A DNA stretch of 64,000 nucleotides from Stenotrophomonas maltophilia (lineage in GTDB: Bacteria > Pseudomonadota > Gammaproteobacteria > Xanthomonadales > Xanthomonadaceae): positions 62,001 through 126,000 of the forward strand of contig NZ_NIVS01000019.1 of the NCBI RefSeq assembly GCF_002205165.1, given 5' to 3'. The notes under the pieces are model-generated. The model saw only the letters and a program-made list of their open reading frames with translations. It was not told the origin of the DNA and searched no databases. A program made the position numbers and the translations under genes. This document shows, one piece after another, positions 1 to 7,573 of the stretch (positions within the stretch are counted from its first letter, which is position 1; every line of letters begins with the position of its first letter).

Positions 1-1072
1 TATCGCCGTCGAACTTCAACGCGCCCAGGCTGCTGCCGTCATAGTTGACCTGGCTGTGCCGCCACGGCCCCATCACCAGATAGTTCATCGTATTGCCGGT
101 GTCGCGCGGCTCCATCGCCGCATAGCTGTGCACCGCACCCCACATGTCCTCCTGGTCCCACAGGCCCTGCAGCCACATCGTGGGCACGTTCAGCTCGGTC
201 CTGGCCATGCGTGCGTCCAGCGCCTGCTCCTGCCAGAACGCGTCGTAGCTGGGGTGTTCGATCAGCTTGTGCCACCACGGCAACTGGTCCAGCCCGTTGG
301 CCTTGGCGTAATCCCCGGCCGAACCGGCGCGCAGGAAGGTCGTGTAGTCGTCGTAGCCCACGCTGGGAATCGCCGGTCCCTTGCCCCGCTTGGCCAGCTG
401 CCCGGTGAAGTAGCCGAAATTGACCTGGCGGAACGCACCGTAGTTGAGCCAGTCATCGCCCATCCAGCCATCGATCATCGGGCTCTGCGGCGCGGCGACC
501 TTCAACGCCGGGTGCGGGTTGGTCAGCGCCATCACCACGGTGAAGCCCTCATAGGACGAGCCCAGCATGCCGACCTTGCCGTTGCTCTCGGGCACGTGCT
601 TGACCAGCCAATCGATGGTGTCCCATGCGTCGGTGGCATGGTCCACCTTCGTGGGGTTGAGCGGCCCACGCAGCGGCCGGGTCATCACGTAATCGCCCTC
701 GGAGCCGTACTTGCCGCGGATGTCCTGGAACACGCGGATGTAGCCGCCATCGACGAACACCTCATCGCCCTGCGGCAGGATGTCACGCATGTTCGGCGAA
801 TCCATGCGCTTGGCACGGTTGGCGGCATCGTAAGGCGTGCGGGTCAGCAGAATCGGCGCGTTCCTGGCGCCCTTGGGCACCACGATCACCGTGTAGAGTT
901 TCGTCCCGTCCCGCATCGGCACCATCACCGCGCGCTTGTCGTAGTTGTCCTGCGCCGTGGGCGTCACGAAGCCCTTGGCTGGAATGTCCGGGGTCATCGG
1001 CGAGGTCTGCGCCGACACACTGGCCGCAACCATCAGACTCAACAGCGCAACTGGCAATACACGCACACGCAT
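1..1072 (-). CDS. Alpha-amino-acid ester hydrolase / CocE-NonD family hydrolase, 3' end cut by window
   Basis: Secreted serine hydrolase of the X-Pro dipeptidyl-peptidase/CocE family; known members hydrolyse or transfer the acyl group of alpha-amino acid esters, including beta-lactam side chains. The ATG at 1072 follows a purine-rich GGGAGAG ribosome site and a signal peptide (MRVRVLPVALLSLMVAASVSAQ, cleaved near residue 22). About 357 codons are visible and the C-terminus runs off the window. The nucleophile motif GSSYEG places the serine at residue 173, essentially where the Xanthomonas citri enzyme has it (Ser174). An oxyanion-type aromatic region (LLTRTPYD) precedes it. The catalytic His should lie beyond the window edge and cannot be checked. 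Substrate is inferred from family resemblance only. Confidence 0.85.
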   Translation of the reverse strand, partial: MRVRVLPVALLSLMVAASVSAQTSPMTPDIPAKGFVTPTAQDNYDKRAVMVPMRDGTKLYTVIVVPKGARNAPILLTRTPYDAANRAKRMDSPNMRDILPQGDEVFVDGGYIRVFQDIRGKYGSEGDYVMTRPLRGPLNPTKVDHATDAWDTIDWLVKHVPESNGKVGMLGSSYEGFTVVMALTNPHPALKVAAPQSPMIDGWMGDDWLNYGAFRQVNFGYFTGQLAKRGKGPAIPSVGYDDYTTFLRAGSAGDYAKANGLDQLPWWHKLIEHPSYDAFWQEQALDARMARTELNVPTMWLQGLWDQEDMWGAVHSYAAMEPRDTGNTMNYLVMGPWRHSQVNYDGSSLGALKFDGD

Positions 1073-1171
1073 GGGCTCTCTCCCGGCAGTGATGGCAACC
1101 TCCGCAGCCTAGCGCTGCCCGGCGCGCCCCGGTAGATGCCGAACGGCCCGGTGCCGTGTCTTTGCCCGCAT

Positions 1172-1567
1172 TCAGCTGCCAACCACCGTTTCATGCAAAG
1201 CCTGCCAACGCAGCACGCCATCGGTGCCGGTGAGCAGAATGGCCAAGGCCTCGCGTCGATTGCCTGCGTGTTGTGCCTCGATCTGGTCTTCCCGATAACG
1301 CACCGCGCATGCGCCCGTGCCCAGTGGCAGGTACGTCATCGCATCGATGGTGATGCGCAATCCCGGCCGGCTGGCATGCGCGGCAGCGAAGAAGCCGGCC
1401 AGCGTGGGTTTATCCAGGCGGACACCACGGATCCCGACCATGCTGAAGTCCTCGCTGAAACGGGCCAGCAGGGTATCGAGCGCCGCCACCGGCGAGCGGC
1501 CGGTGAACCAGTCTTCGATCAGCACATGCAGGTCATGGATCTCGTTGAAGGCAAGCGTGTCGTTCAT
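1172..1567 (-). CDS. NTF2-like (SnoaL/DUF4440-type) hypothetical protein
   Basis: A 131-residue cytoplasmic alpha+beta protein with the look of the NTF2-like superfamily: an N-terminal helix, a segment ending in TLLARFSEDFSMVGIRG, and C-terminal strands (ACAVRYREDQIEAQ). No signal peptide. The ATG at 1567 overlaps the TGA of the upstream MFS gene (ATGA), so translation is probably coupled; there is no strong separate ribosome site. Longer upstream starts would run inside the MFS gene and are rejected. Such proteins bind or convert small hydrophobic ligands, but no catalytic residues can be assigned. The pairing with an efflux pump suggests it handles the pump's substrate; this is inference. 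Confidence 0.7.
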   Translation of the reverse strand: MNDTLAFNEIHDLHVLIEDWFTGRSPVAALDTLLARFSEDFSMVGIRGVRLDKPTLAGFFAAAHASRPGLRITIDAMTYLPLGTGACAVRYREDQIEAQHAGNRREALAILLTGTDGVLRWQALHETVVGS

Positions 1568-2919
1568 GGGGAGGCTCTCAAGGCAAGGGAAGACGCCGGC
1601 AGGCGCCATAGCAGAAGCATCGGCAGCAGGCTCATGCCCGCCGCCAGCATCAGGGTGAGCGGGAACGCATGCGCTGGCAGCACGGAGGACAGCACCGCCA
1701 GCACACAGGCCAACAGCGCGGCGGCCAGACAGAAGCTGAGTTGGCGGTTGAGATTCCACAGCGCACTACCCGGCAGCAGCTCCGCGTCCGCCAGCCTCTG
1801 GAACGCGAGCGTCTGCGCGCTGCTGCTGCACAGGCTCCCGCCCAGCCCCATCAGCGCGAAGGCCAGTACCGGCAACCACGGCTGACTGGCCTGTATGCCC
1901 ATCAACAACGCGATGCCGAGCGCCTGGCATCCCATGCCGGCACTCAACAGCGGGCGCGCCCCGATGCGGGGCAGCCAGTGCCGTGTGGTGGCGATGGCGC
2001 AGGCCGAGGCGATCGCCCACGGCAGCATGAAGCCACCGATGGCCGCGGCGCCGTAGCCCTGGCGATGTAGCAGCAGCGTGGCCACCAGCTGGGTGCCGAT
2101 GAAGGTCCCGGGTACCAGCAGATAGAGCAGCATCGCCAGCCGCAGCGAGGCATGCCGCAGCAGCGACCACTGCAGGACGGGATGATCCGTGAGGCGCGCA
2201 CTGCGGGTATACAACGCCAGCACCAGGGTGGCGACCACGAGCAGGCCCGCGCCGAGCATCCGCTGCCCCGGCTCTGCCAACAGGCTCAGCGCAACCAGCA
2301 ACACGCTCAGGCCCAGTGAGCCCAACAGCAGCCCGCGACGGTCCAGCGCAGGTACGACCACCGGCTCACGCGGACGCACCCACCACGCCGCCAGCGCCAA
2401 GGCCACCATGGCCAGCGGCACACTGACCAGCAGCACGCCGCGCCATGAGCCCCACTCCACCAGCAGGCCGCCCAGCGTGGGCGACAGCGCCGGCACCAGC
2501 AGTGCCACCGCCATGATGCGGGCGGTCAGACGCGCGCGGTCGGCCGGTGGGCATTCGCGGTAGGCCATCGCCTGCCCGACCGGAATCAACAGCCCGCCGC
2601 CCAGCCCCTGCATCAGGCGCCACGCGATCAGCCACTCGATGCTTGGCGCGGTGCCTGCCAGCACAGCGCCCACGGTGAACAACGCCAGCGAGACGCACAG
2701 CACCCGGCGTTCGCCCAGACGCGCCGCCAGCCAACTGCCCAGCGGAATGACCAAGGTCAGCCCGAGCATGTAGGCATTGCCGATCCACGCCAGCTGCGGC
2801 ACGGACGCGTGCAGGTCGTTGGCGATGGCCGGATACGCGACGGTCCCGATGAACATGTTCACCAGGTCCAGCGAGAATCCCAGCAGGTACAGCGTTTCCA
2901 CCCTGGCCCGGTATGTCAT
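1564..2919 (-). CDS. MFS multidrug transporter (DHA2-like)
   Basis: Inner-membrane proton-driven efflux permease of 451 residues. Many hydrophobic segments are visible from residue 10 to the C-terminus. The cytoplasmic loop motif GSWLAARLGERR (motif A-like) follows TM2, and LMQGLGGGLLIPVG followed by PALSPTLGGLLVEWGSWR is the motif C-type antiporter signature. The start chosen is MTYRAR at 2919; the in-frame ATG 20 codons upstream would overlap the divergent promoter region. The gene is divergent from a LysR regulator across 106 bp containing a perfect palindrome, and its stop overlaps the start of the NTF2-like gene. Regulation by the LysR protein is likely. Substrate unknown. Confidence 0.85.
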   Translation of the reverse strand: MTYRARVETLYLLGFSLDLVNMFIGTVAYPAIANDLHASVPQLAWIGNAYMLGLTLVIPLGSWLAARLGERRVLCVSLALFTVGAVLAGTAPSIEWLIAWRLMQGLGGGLLIPVGQAMAYRECPPADRARLTARIMAVALLVPALSPTLGGLLVEWGSWRGVLLVSVPLAMVALALAAWWVRPREPVVVPALDRRGLLLGSLGLSVLLVALSLLAEPGQRMLGAGLLVVATLVLALYTRSARLTDHPVLQWSLLRHASLRLAMLLYLLVPGTFIGTQLVATLLLHRQGYGAAAIGGFMLPWAIASACAIATTRHWLPRIGARPLLSAGMGCQALGIALLMGIQASQPWLPVLAFALMGLGGSLCSSSAQTLAFQRLADAELLPGSALWNLNRQLSFCLAAALLACVLAVLSSVLPAHAFPLTLMLAAGMSLLPMLLLWRLPASSLALRASP

Positions 2920-2989
2920 GACGCGCTCCGATTGCGAGGCGGCAGCATGCGCGTTGCGGCCGGCTGGATATACGGGCAAGCGGATGCAA

Positions 2990-3014
2990 GACTGTCAAAC
3001 CATTTTTGACAGTC
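2990..3014. promoter_or_regulatory. Perfect palindromic LysR operator between lysR and MFS genes
   Basis: GACTGTCAAA (2990-2999) and TTTGACAGTC (3005-3014) form a perfect 10-bp inverted repeat with a 5-bp spacer. It lies 11 bases before the LysR start codon and about 70 bases before the MFS start, and it contains the T-N11-A type core common to LysR-family sites. Its position in the regulator's leader suggests autoregulation as well as control of the pump. Functional assignment is inference; the dyad is directly visible. Confidence 0.75.
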
Positions 3015-3025
3015 AACGTGCCGCC

Positions 3026-3922
3026 ATGGTCAGCCTGGATCGCTTCGAGACCTTCAAGACGATTGTCGATGCCGGCAGCCTGACCGCTGCCGCGCAACGC
3101 CTGGGCCAGAGCCGCGCGGTGGTGAGCTTCAACCTCAAGCGGCTGGAACAGGAACTCGGTGTGACCCTGCTGGTGCGCAATACCCGCAGCCTGGCGTTGA
3201 CCGAAGCCGGCGAGCGTTTCTACCAGCACTGCACGGCGCTGCTGGCCACCGCCGAGCTCGCCATCGAGGAAGCACGCAGCGAACAGCTGCAGCTGCGCGG
3301 CACGCTGCGCCTGACCACCACACCGGAATATGCGATCGCCAGGGTCGTGCCGGTGCTGGAGTCGTTCCGTACGCTGCACCCCGAGCTGCGCCTGCATCTT
3401 TCGACCTCCCCGGCACCGGCGGACCTGATTCCCGAGCGGTTCGATCTCGCGATCCGCCTGGGCCGCCTGCAGGACTCGCAATTGCGCGCGACCCTGCTGG
3501 ACGAACACGCGCTGTGCGCGGTCGCCGCGCCGTCATTGCTGGCCACATTGCCTGATGATGCCGCGCGCGATGATCCGGACTGGATCCGCACGCTGCCACG
3601 CCTGGGCTATCCGCGCCTGGCCGATCTTCCACTGGTGGCGCCCGATGGCAGCGACCAGCTGTTTGCCTGCAACCCCGCCCATGCGGTGGTTACGGTCGAT
3701 AACGCCTCCACGCTGCGCGCATTCGCGCTGGCCGGGGCTGGCGCGACCGTGTTGCCGCAGTGGTTGATCGATGACGATCTGGCGCAGGGCCGGCTGCTGC
3801 CGATCCTGCGCCGTCATCGTTTCCCGCGCCAGGGCGTCTATGCGGTGTTTCCCAACACCGCCCAGCCCTCGCGTCGGATCCGGCTGCTGCTGGCGCATCT
3901 GCGCGAGCACCTGCCGGGGTGA
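3026..3922 (+). CDS. LysR-family transcriptional regulator
   Basis: DNA-binding regulator of 298 residues, normal for the family. The N-terminal winged helix (residues 1-60) has the typical sequence FKTIVDAGSLTAAAQRLGQS followed by LEQELGVTLLVRNTR. The effector-binding domain (residues ~90-295) contains the hinge GTLRLTT and the late segment AFALAGAGATVLPQWLID. Start ATG 3026 is chosen because the upstream in-frame ATGs would overlap the palindromic operator and the divergent MFS gene. It probably controls that MFS/NTF2-like pair; the effector is unknown. It belongs to the CrgA-like subgroup by general appearance. Confidence 0.88.
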   Translation: MVSLDRFETFKTIVDAGSLTAAAQRLGQSRAVVSFNLKRLEQELGVTLLVRNTRSLALTEAGERFYQHCTALLATAELAIEEARSEQLQLRGTLRLTTTPEYAIARVVPVLESFRTLHPELRLHLSTSPAPADLIPERFDLAIRLGRLQDSQLRATLLDEHALCAVAAPSLLATLPDDAARDDPDWIRTLPRLGYPRLADLPLVAPDGSDQLFACNPAHAVVTVDNASTLRAFALAGAGATVLPQWLIDDDLAQGRLLPILRRHRFPRQGVYAVFPNTAQPSRRIRLLLAHLREHLPG

Positions 3923-3927
3923 GCGGA

Positions 3928-3948
3928 GGCACGACCCACGGTCGTGCC
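3928..3948. terminator. Bidirectional hairpin between convergent lysR and GH3 genes
   Basis: GGCACGACC (3928-3936) pairs perfectly with GGTCGTGCC (3940-3948) around a 3-base loop. It lies in the 43-bp gap between the stops of two convergent genes, so it can end transcription from both sides. There is no long T tract. It could also be a copy of a short intergenic palindromic repeat of the genus. Confidence 0.55.
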
Positions 3949-3965
3949 CTACCCGTCCCGTCAGG

Positions 3966-6785
3966 TCAGCGGACCACCTGCTCGGCCAGCTCCAGCGGCA
4001 CGCGCTGCACCGGTGCATTGGCCGCGCGCGAGAGCTGCACTTCGTACTGCCCACCGGCGATCTTCCACTGCTTGGCAGCGGTATCAAAGCTGGCCAGCGT
4101 CTTCGGCTCGGCTTCGATGCGGATCCGGCGGCTCTCGCCCGGCTGCAGCGACACCTTCTGGAAGCCGATCAGGCGGATCGGGGTGGTGCTGCCCTGCGGC
4201 AGCTGCAGGTACAGCTGCGGCACATCCGCACCGGCAACCTTGCCGGTGTTGCGCACGTCCACACTGGCGACCACACGCTGGCCTTCCACCACCACCTGCA
4301 GGTTGTCGTAGCCGAAGCGGGTGTAGGACAGGCCATGGCCGAACGCGTACTGCGGGGTCAGGCCCTTGGCCGCAAACCACTTGTAACCGACGTTGGCGCC
4401 TTCGATGTCGTAGTCGATGGTGTCATCCGGCTTGTTCTTCGGGTTGAAGCCCAGGCCGTTGACGTGCGGGCGCGGCAACTGGCTGACATCCACCGGCCAG
4501 GTGACCGGCAGGCGGCCGGACGGGTTGACCTTGCCGGTCAGCAGCGCGGCGATGCCTTCGCCGCCACGGATGCCCGGGTACCAGGCCTGCAGGATGGCCG
4601 GTACCTGCTGCAGCCACGGCAGCTCGACCGGGCCATTGGTTTCCAGCACCACCACCGTCTTCGGGTTGGCCTTGGCCACGCCGGCGATCAGCGCGTCCTG
4701 GTTGTCCGGCAACTGCATGTGCGGCAGATCGACCGATTCGGCCGACCACTGCGTGGCGAACACGATGGCCACATCGGCCGCCGCGGCAGCGCGCGCGGCG
4801 GCGGCGACATCGCGGCCGTCCATGTAATCGATGCGGGCATCCGGACGCTCGGCGCGCAGCGCCTCCAGCGGCGAGGACGGGTGGAAGATCACCGGGCCCG
4901 GCCAGGTGGTCGGCATCACGCCCGGCACCGCATTGGTGCCGCGGGCGGTCCAGCCCACCATCGAGGAACCACCGCCGCCGATCACGCCCTTGTCGGCATG
5001 CCCACCGATGATGACGATGCGCTGTACATCCTTGCCCAGCGGCAGCAGATCATCGGCATTGCGCAGCAGCACGCTGCCTTCTTCGACGGTGCGCTGCGCG
5101 GCATGGAAGCCGGCCTCGTCGTCGATCGGCTCGTGCACCGGCGGCAGATCGAAGTTGCCGTGCGCGAACATCGTGCGCAGGATGCGGCCGACCATGTCGT
5201 CCAGACGCGCCTGCGGCACCACGCCACCGGCCACGGCCAGGCGCAGCGGTTCATCGAAGTAGACCGCCTTGTCGAACACTTCACCGGCCGACTGCTGGTC
5301 CAGGCCGGCCAGCGCCGCCTTGGAGCCGCTGTGCACGCCGCCCCAATCGGACATCACGAAACCGGGGAACTTCCATTCCTGCTTGAGCACCTCGTTCATG
5401 AGGTAATCGTGCTCGCAGCCGTAGGTACCGTTGATGCGGTTGTACGAGCACATCGCCGACCCCGGCTTGCCGATGTCGATGGCGATCTCGAAGGCCAGCA
5501 GATCCGACTCGCGCATCGCCTGCTCGCCGATCTCGGCGCTGTGGAAGTTGCGCGAGGTCTCCATGTCGTTCAGCGCGAAGTGCTTCATCGTGGAGATGAC
5601 GTGCTGGCTCTGCACGCCGCGGATCGATTCACCCACCAGCACACCGGCCAGCAGGGGATCTTCACCGGCGTATTCGAAGTTGCGGCCATTGCGCGGGTCG
5701 CGCTGCAGGTTGACGCTGCCGGCCAGCAGGATGTTGAAGCGCTGCTGCCAAGCTTCGCGCCCCATCGTGGCACCGCCAGCAAAGGCGATGTCCGGGTTCC
5801 AGCTGGAGGCCGTGGACGGGCCGGACGGCATCGCGGTGGCGTGGTCGCCCTTGCGCAGGCCGCCGGGGTTGGTGACGCCGACGCCGGCATCGGCCGACTG
5901 CTGCGCCGGAATGCCCAGGCGCGGCACGCCCGGCACGAAGCCGGCCGAACCGACCGCGCCTTCCGGCAGTGGACCGCCATCCTTGCCCAGCCCGAAATAG
6001 CTGTGCAGCATCTGGAACTTCTCGTCCACGGTCATCTGTGCGACCAGAGCCTTGGCACGGGCATCGGCGTTCAGGCCGGTGTCCATCCACGGCGTATCGC
6101 CACCGACCGGCGCGGCATAGCCGAGCGTCAGCAGCGTCGCCGCAGTGGTGCCCTTCTTTCCGTCATGCGTGCGCAGCTTGATGGCGGACGAGGTGGCCGA
6201 CTGGAAGCCATCGCTGAAGTAGCTTTCATTGGCTTCCAGCGCGACGCGCGACGGATCGAACCCGGCGGTGGTGGCCGCATCGGCGCTGACCGCGCCCAGC
6301 AGAACGGCCGGCGCGCCCAGGCGCGAGCGGGTGACCAGCGTCGGCAACGCGGCAGCATCGGCAGCGCTGGTGTACAGCGCGACGACGTGGCGGCCATCGT
6401 TGAGGCGCAGGTAATTCAGGGACGGCTGCTCGGTGCCCGACTCGGCCTCGATCGGCAGGCGGGTCAGCACCACGCTGCCGGTCTGCTGCGCGGCGGCAGG
6501 ATCGGCGGTCACGAAACGATAGTGGTAGCCCAGCGCATCAGCCAGACCCTGCAGCGGATCCACGCGGTCGGCGCGGCGCTCCACGTTGCGCACGGTCACG
6601 GCATCGACCTGCAGGTGTTCCAGCTGTGCAGCGACCACGGTCGCGTCCAGATCACCCGGGGTCTGTTCCAGGGTCAGCACGGTGAACGCGTCGGTGGTGG
6701 CGGCCGGGGCAGCGGCCCAGGCAGAAGCACTCAGCGAGAGCGCGATGGCGGCCGTCAGGGCCAGGGGCTTTGAAATCGTTTTCAT
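3966..6785 (-). CDS. Secreted glycoside hydrolase family 3 (beta-glucosidase-like) with extra N-terminal domain
   Basis: Exported beta-glycosidase, 939 residues. A signal peptide of about 25 residues follows the ATG at 6785. The GH3 catalytic domain starts near residue 230 (MTVDEKFQML). It contains NGRNFEYAGEDP, KHFALND and the nucleophile motif FVMSDWGG with Asp480. The GH3 C-terminal domain follows (IIGGHADKGVIGGGGSS; FATQWSAESVDLP), then a fibronectin-III-like tail (YAFGHGLSYT, VRNTGKVAGADVPQLY). Residues ~30-215 are not part of standard GH3 enzymes. They look like a degenerate endonuclease/exonuclease/phosphatase fold (VDAVTVRNVE, TGSVVLTRLPIE) lacking the catalytic residues; this is inference. 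Longer in-frame starts upstream lack a signal peptide and were rejected. Plant cell-wall glucoside or xyloside use is plausible. Confidence 0.9.
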   Translation of the reverse strand: MKTISKPLALTAAIALSLSASAWAAAPAATTDAFTVLTLEQTPGDLDATVVAAQLEHLQVDAVTVRNVERRADRVDPLQGLADALGYHYRFVTADPAAAQQTGSVVLTRLPIEAESGTEQPSLNYLRLNDGRHVVALYTSAADAAALPTLVTRSRLGAPAVLLGAVSADAATTAGFDPSRVALEANESYFSDGFQSATSSAIKLRTHDGKKGTTAATLLTLGYAAPVGGDTPWMDTGLNADARAKALVAQMTVDEKFQMLHSYFGLGKDGGPLPEGAVGSAGFVPGVPRLGIPAQQSADAGVGVTNPGGLRKGDHATAMPSGPSTASSWNPDIAFAGGATMGREAWQQRFNILLAGSVNLQRDPRNGRNFEYAGEDPLLAGVLVGESIRGVQSQHVISTMKHFALNDMETSRNFHSAEIGEQAMRESDLLAFEIAIDIGKPGSAMCSYNRINGTYGCEHDYLMNEVLKQEWKFPGFVMSDWGGVHSGSKAALAGLDQQSAGEVFDKAVYFDEPLRLAVAGGVVPQARLDDMVGRILRTMFAHGNFDLPPVHEPIDDEAGFHAAQRTVEEGSVLLRNADDLLPLGKDVQRIVIIGGHADKGVIGGGGSSMVGWTARGTNAVPGVMPTTWPGPVIFHPSSPLEALRAERPDARIDYMDGRDVAAAARAAAAADVAIVFATQWSAESVDLPHMQLPDNQDALIAGVAKANPKTVVVLETNGPVELPWLQQVPAILQAWYPGIRGGEGIAALLTGKVNPSGRLPVTWPVDVSQLPRPHVNGLGFNPKNKPDDTIDYDIEGANVGYKWFAAKGLTPQYAFGHGLSYTRFGYDNLQVVVEGQRVVASVDVRNTGKVAGADVPQLYLQLPQGSTTPIRLIGFQKVSLQPGESRRIRIEAEPKTLASFDTAAKQWKIAGGQYEVQLSRAANAPVQRVPLELAEQVVR

Positions 6786-7053
6786 GAGCGGGCGAAACAC
6801 CTTTGCTTGCGCAATAAATCCGGGGAGTCTTGCCGCAGAAGGGTGCAGCGCCATATCGGCGGGAACCACGCGCAGGTGCGCGGAACCGTTTACAACGCAA
6901 GGCGATAACGGCTACGTCCAGGCCCCTCCGCCCGTCGTGACAGCCGCACCACCCGGGAGGCCGTTACCAGCGCCTCACCCCGGAAGAGTGTCCGAGCCTG
7001 TTCATGCCTGTCAACAGGATGCTTACATTTGAGACAGCCCGGCCCAGCCGAAA

Positions 7054-7497
7054 TCAGGGCGGCGGCGGCTTTATCACCCGGGTCTCGGCGGCCGCCACCA
7101 CGTGCCCGTGCTGATCACGCGGCAGCATCGGCGCCAAGGGCTGCCCATCGCTGTCGGCCTGCAGCACCGAGCGCGGTTCGCCCTTCGCGAACAGGAAGGC
7201 CTCGCCCCATTGGCGCAGGGCCACCACCAGCGGGAACAGCGCGCGGCCGCGCTCGGTGAGCACATATTCCTGATAGCTGCGCCCCTCCGCCAGCGGGCGT
7301 TGCGCCAGCACGTCCGCCTCCAGCAAGGCCTGCAGCCGCTGGCTGAGCATGCTCCGCGACATTCCCAGACGGCGTTGGAAGTCACTGAACCGGCGCACCC
7401 CATCGAAGGCCTCGCGCACGATCAGCAGTGACCAGCGGTCGCCCACCAGATCCAGCGCGCGCCCCACCGGGCAGGTCGTCATCGGCTCGATTGCCAT
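7054..7497 (-). CDS. HxlR-family transcriptional regulator
   Basis: 147-residue winged-helix regulator. The HxlR signature is clear: CPVGRALDLVGDRWSLLIVRE (Cys9), then RRFSDFQRRLGMSRSMLSQRL and a wing with EYVLTERGRALFPLV. The C-terminal ~40 residues are a family-atypical tail ending in a proline run. HxlR proteins often sense reactive electrophiles or oxidants through the N-terminal cysteine. It is divergent from an MFS transporter with two near-identical 17-bp dyads in between, so it most likely represses that transporter and itself. Confidence 0.88.
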   Translation of the reverse strand: MAIEPMTTCPVGRALDLVGDRWSLLIVREAFDGVRRFSDFQRRLGMSRSMLSQRLQALLEADVLAQRPLAEGRSYQEYVLTERGRALFPLVVALRQWGEAFLFAKGEPRSVLQADSDGQPLAPMLPRDQHGHVVAAAETRVIKPPPP

Positions 7498-7514
7498 GCA
7501 GGCTCTCCTTTCAA

Positions 7515-7567
7515 GGTTTCATTTTAGAACCACATCCCGCAGAATCAACTGGTTCTATTTTAAAACC
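7515..7567. promoter_or_regulatory. Duplicated HxlR operator in the HxlR/MFS intergenic region
   Basis: Two 17-bp copies, GGTTTCATTTTAGAACC (7515-7531) and GGTTCTATTTTAAAACC (7551-7567), agree at 14 of 17 positions and start 36 bp apart. Each is an interrupted dyad of GGTT and AACC type. A further inverted pair, TAGAACCA (7525-7532) and TGGTTCTA (7550-7557), links the two copies. The site is AT-rich against a GC-rich background and sits just before the MFS start, so binding would block transcription. The protein-site pairing is inferred from position. Confidence 0.7.
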
Positions 7568-7573
7568 AACCTC

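Noticed and set aside
56-1135. Long plus-strand open frame opposite the ester hydrolase
   Set aside because: It is the antisense shadow of the CocE-type gene: His/Arg/Val-rich composition without any domain; the minus frame has signal peptide and catalytic motif.
3771-6773. 1000-codon plus-strand open frame opposite the GH3 gene
   Set aside because: Antisense shadow typical of GC-rich DNA; rich in Arg, Gln and His with no recognisable fold, whereas the minus frame holds all GH3 motifs.
6882-6898. GGAACCGTTTACAACGC upstream of the GH3 gene as a LacI-type operator
   Set aside because: Only one half resembles the GTAAAC half-site of LacI-family sites; no symmetric partner, and no LacI regulator is in the window.
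7007-7018. CCTGT-CA-ACAGG dyad between GH3 and HxlR genes
   Set aside because: Five-base arms are too short to distinguish from chance and are not positioned near a clear promoter.
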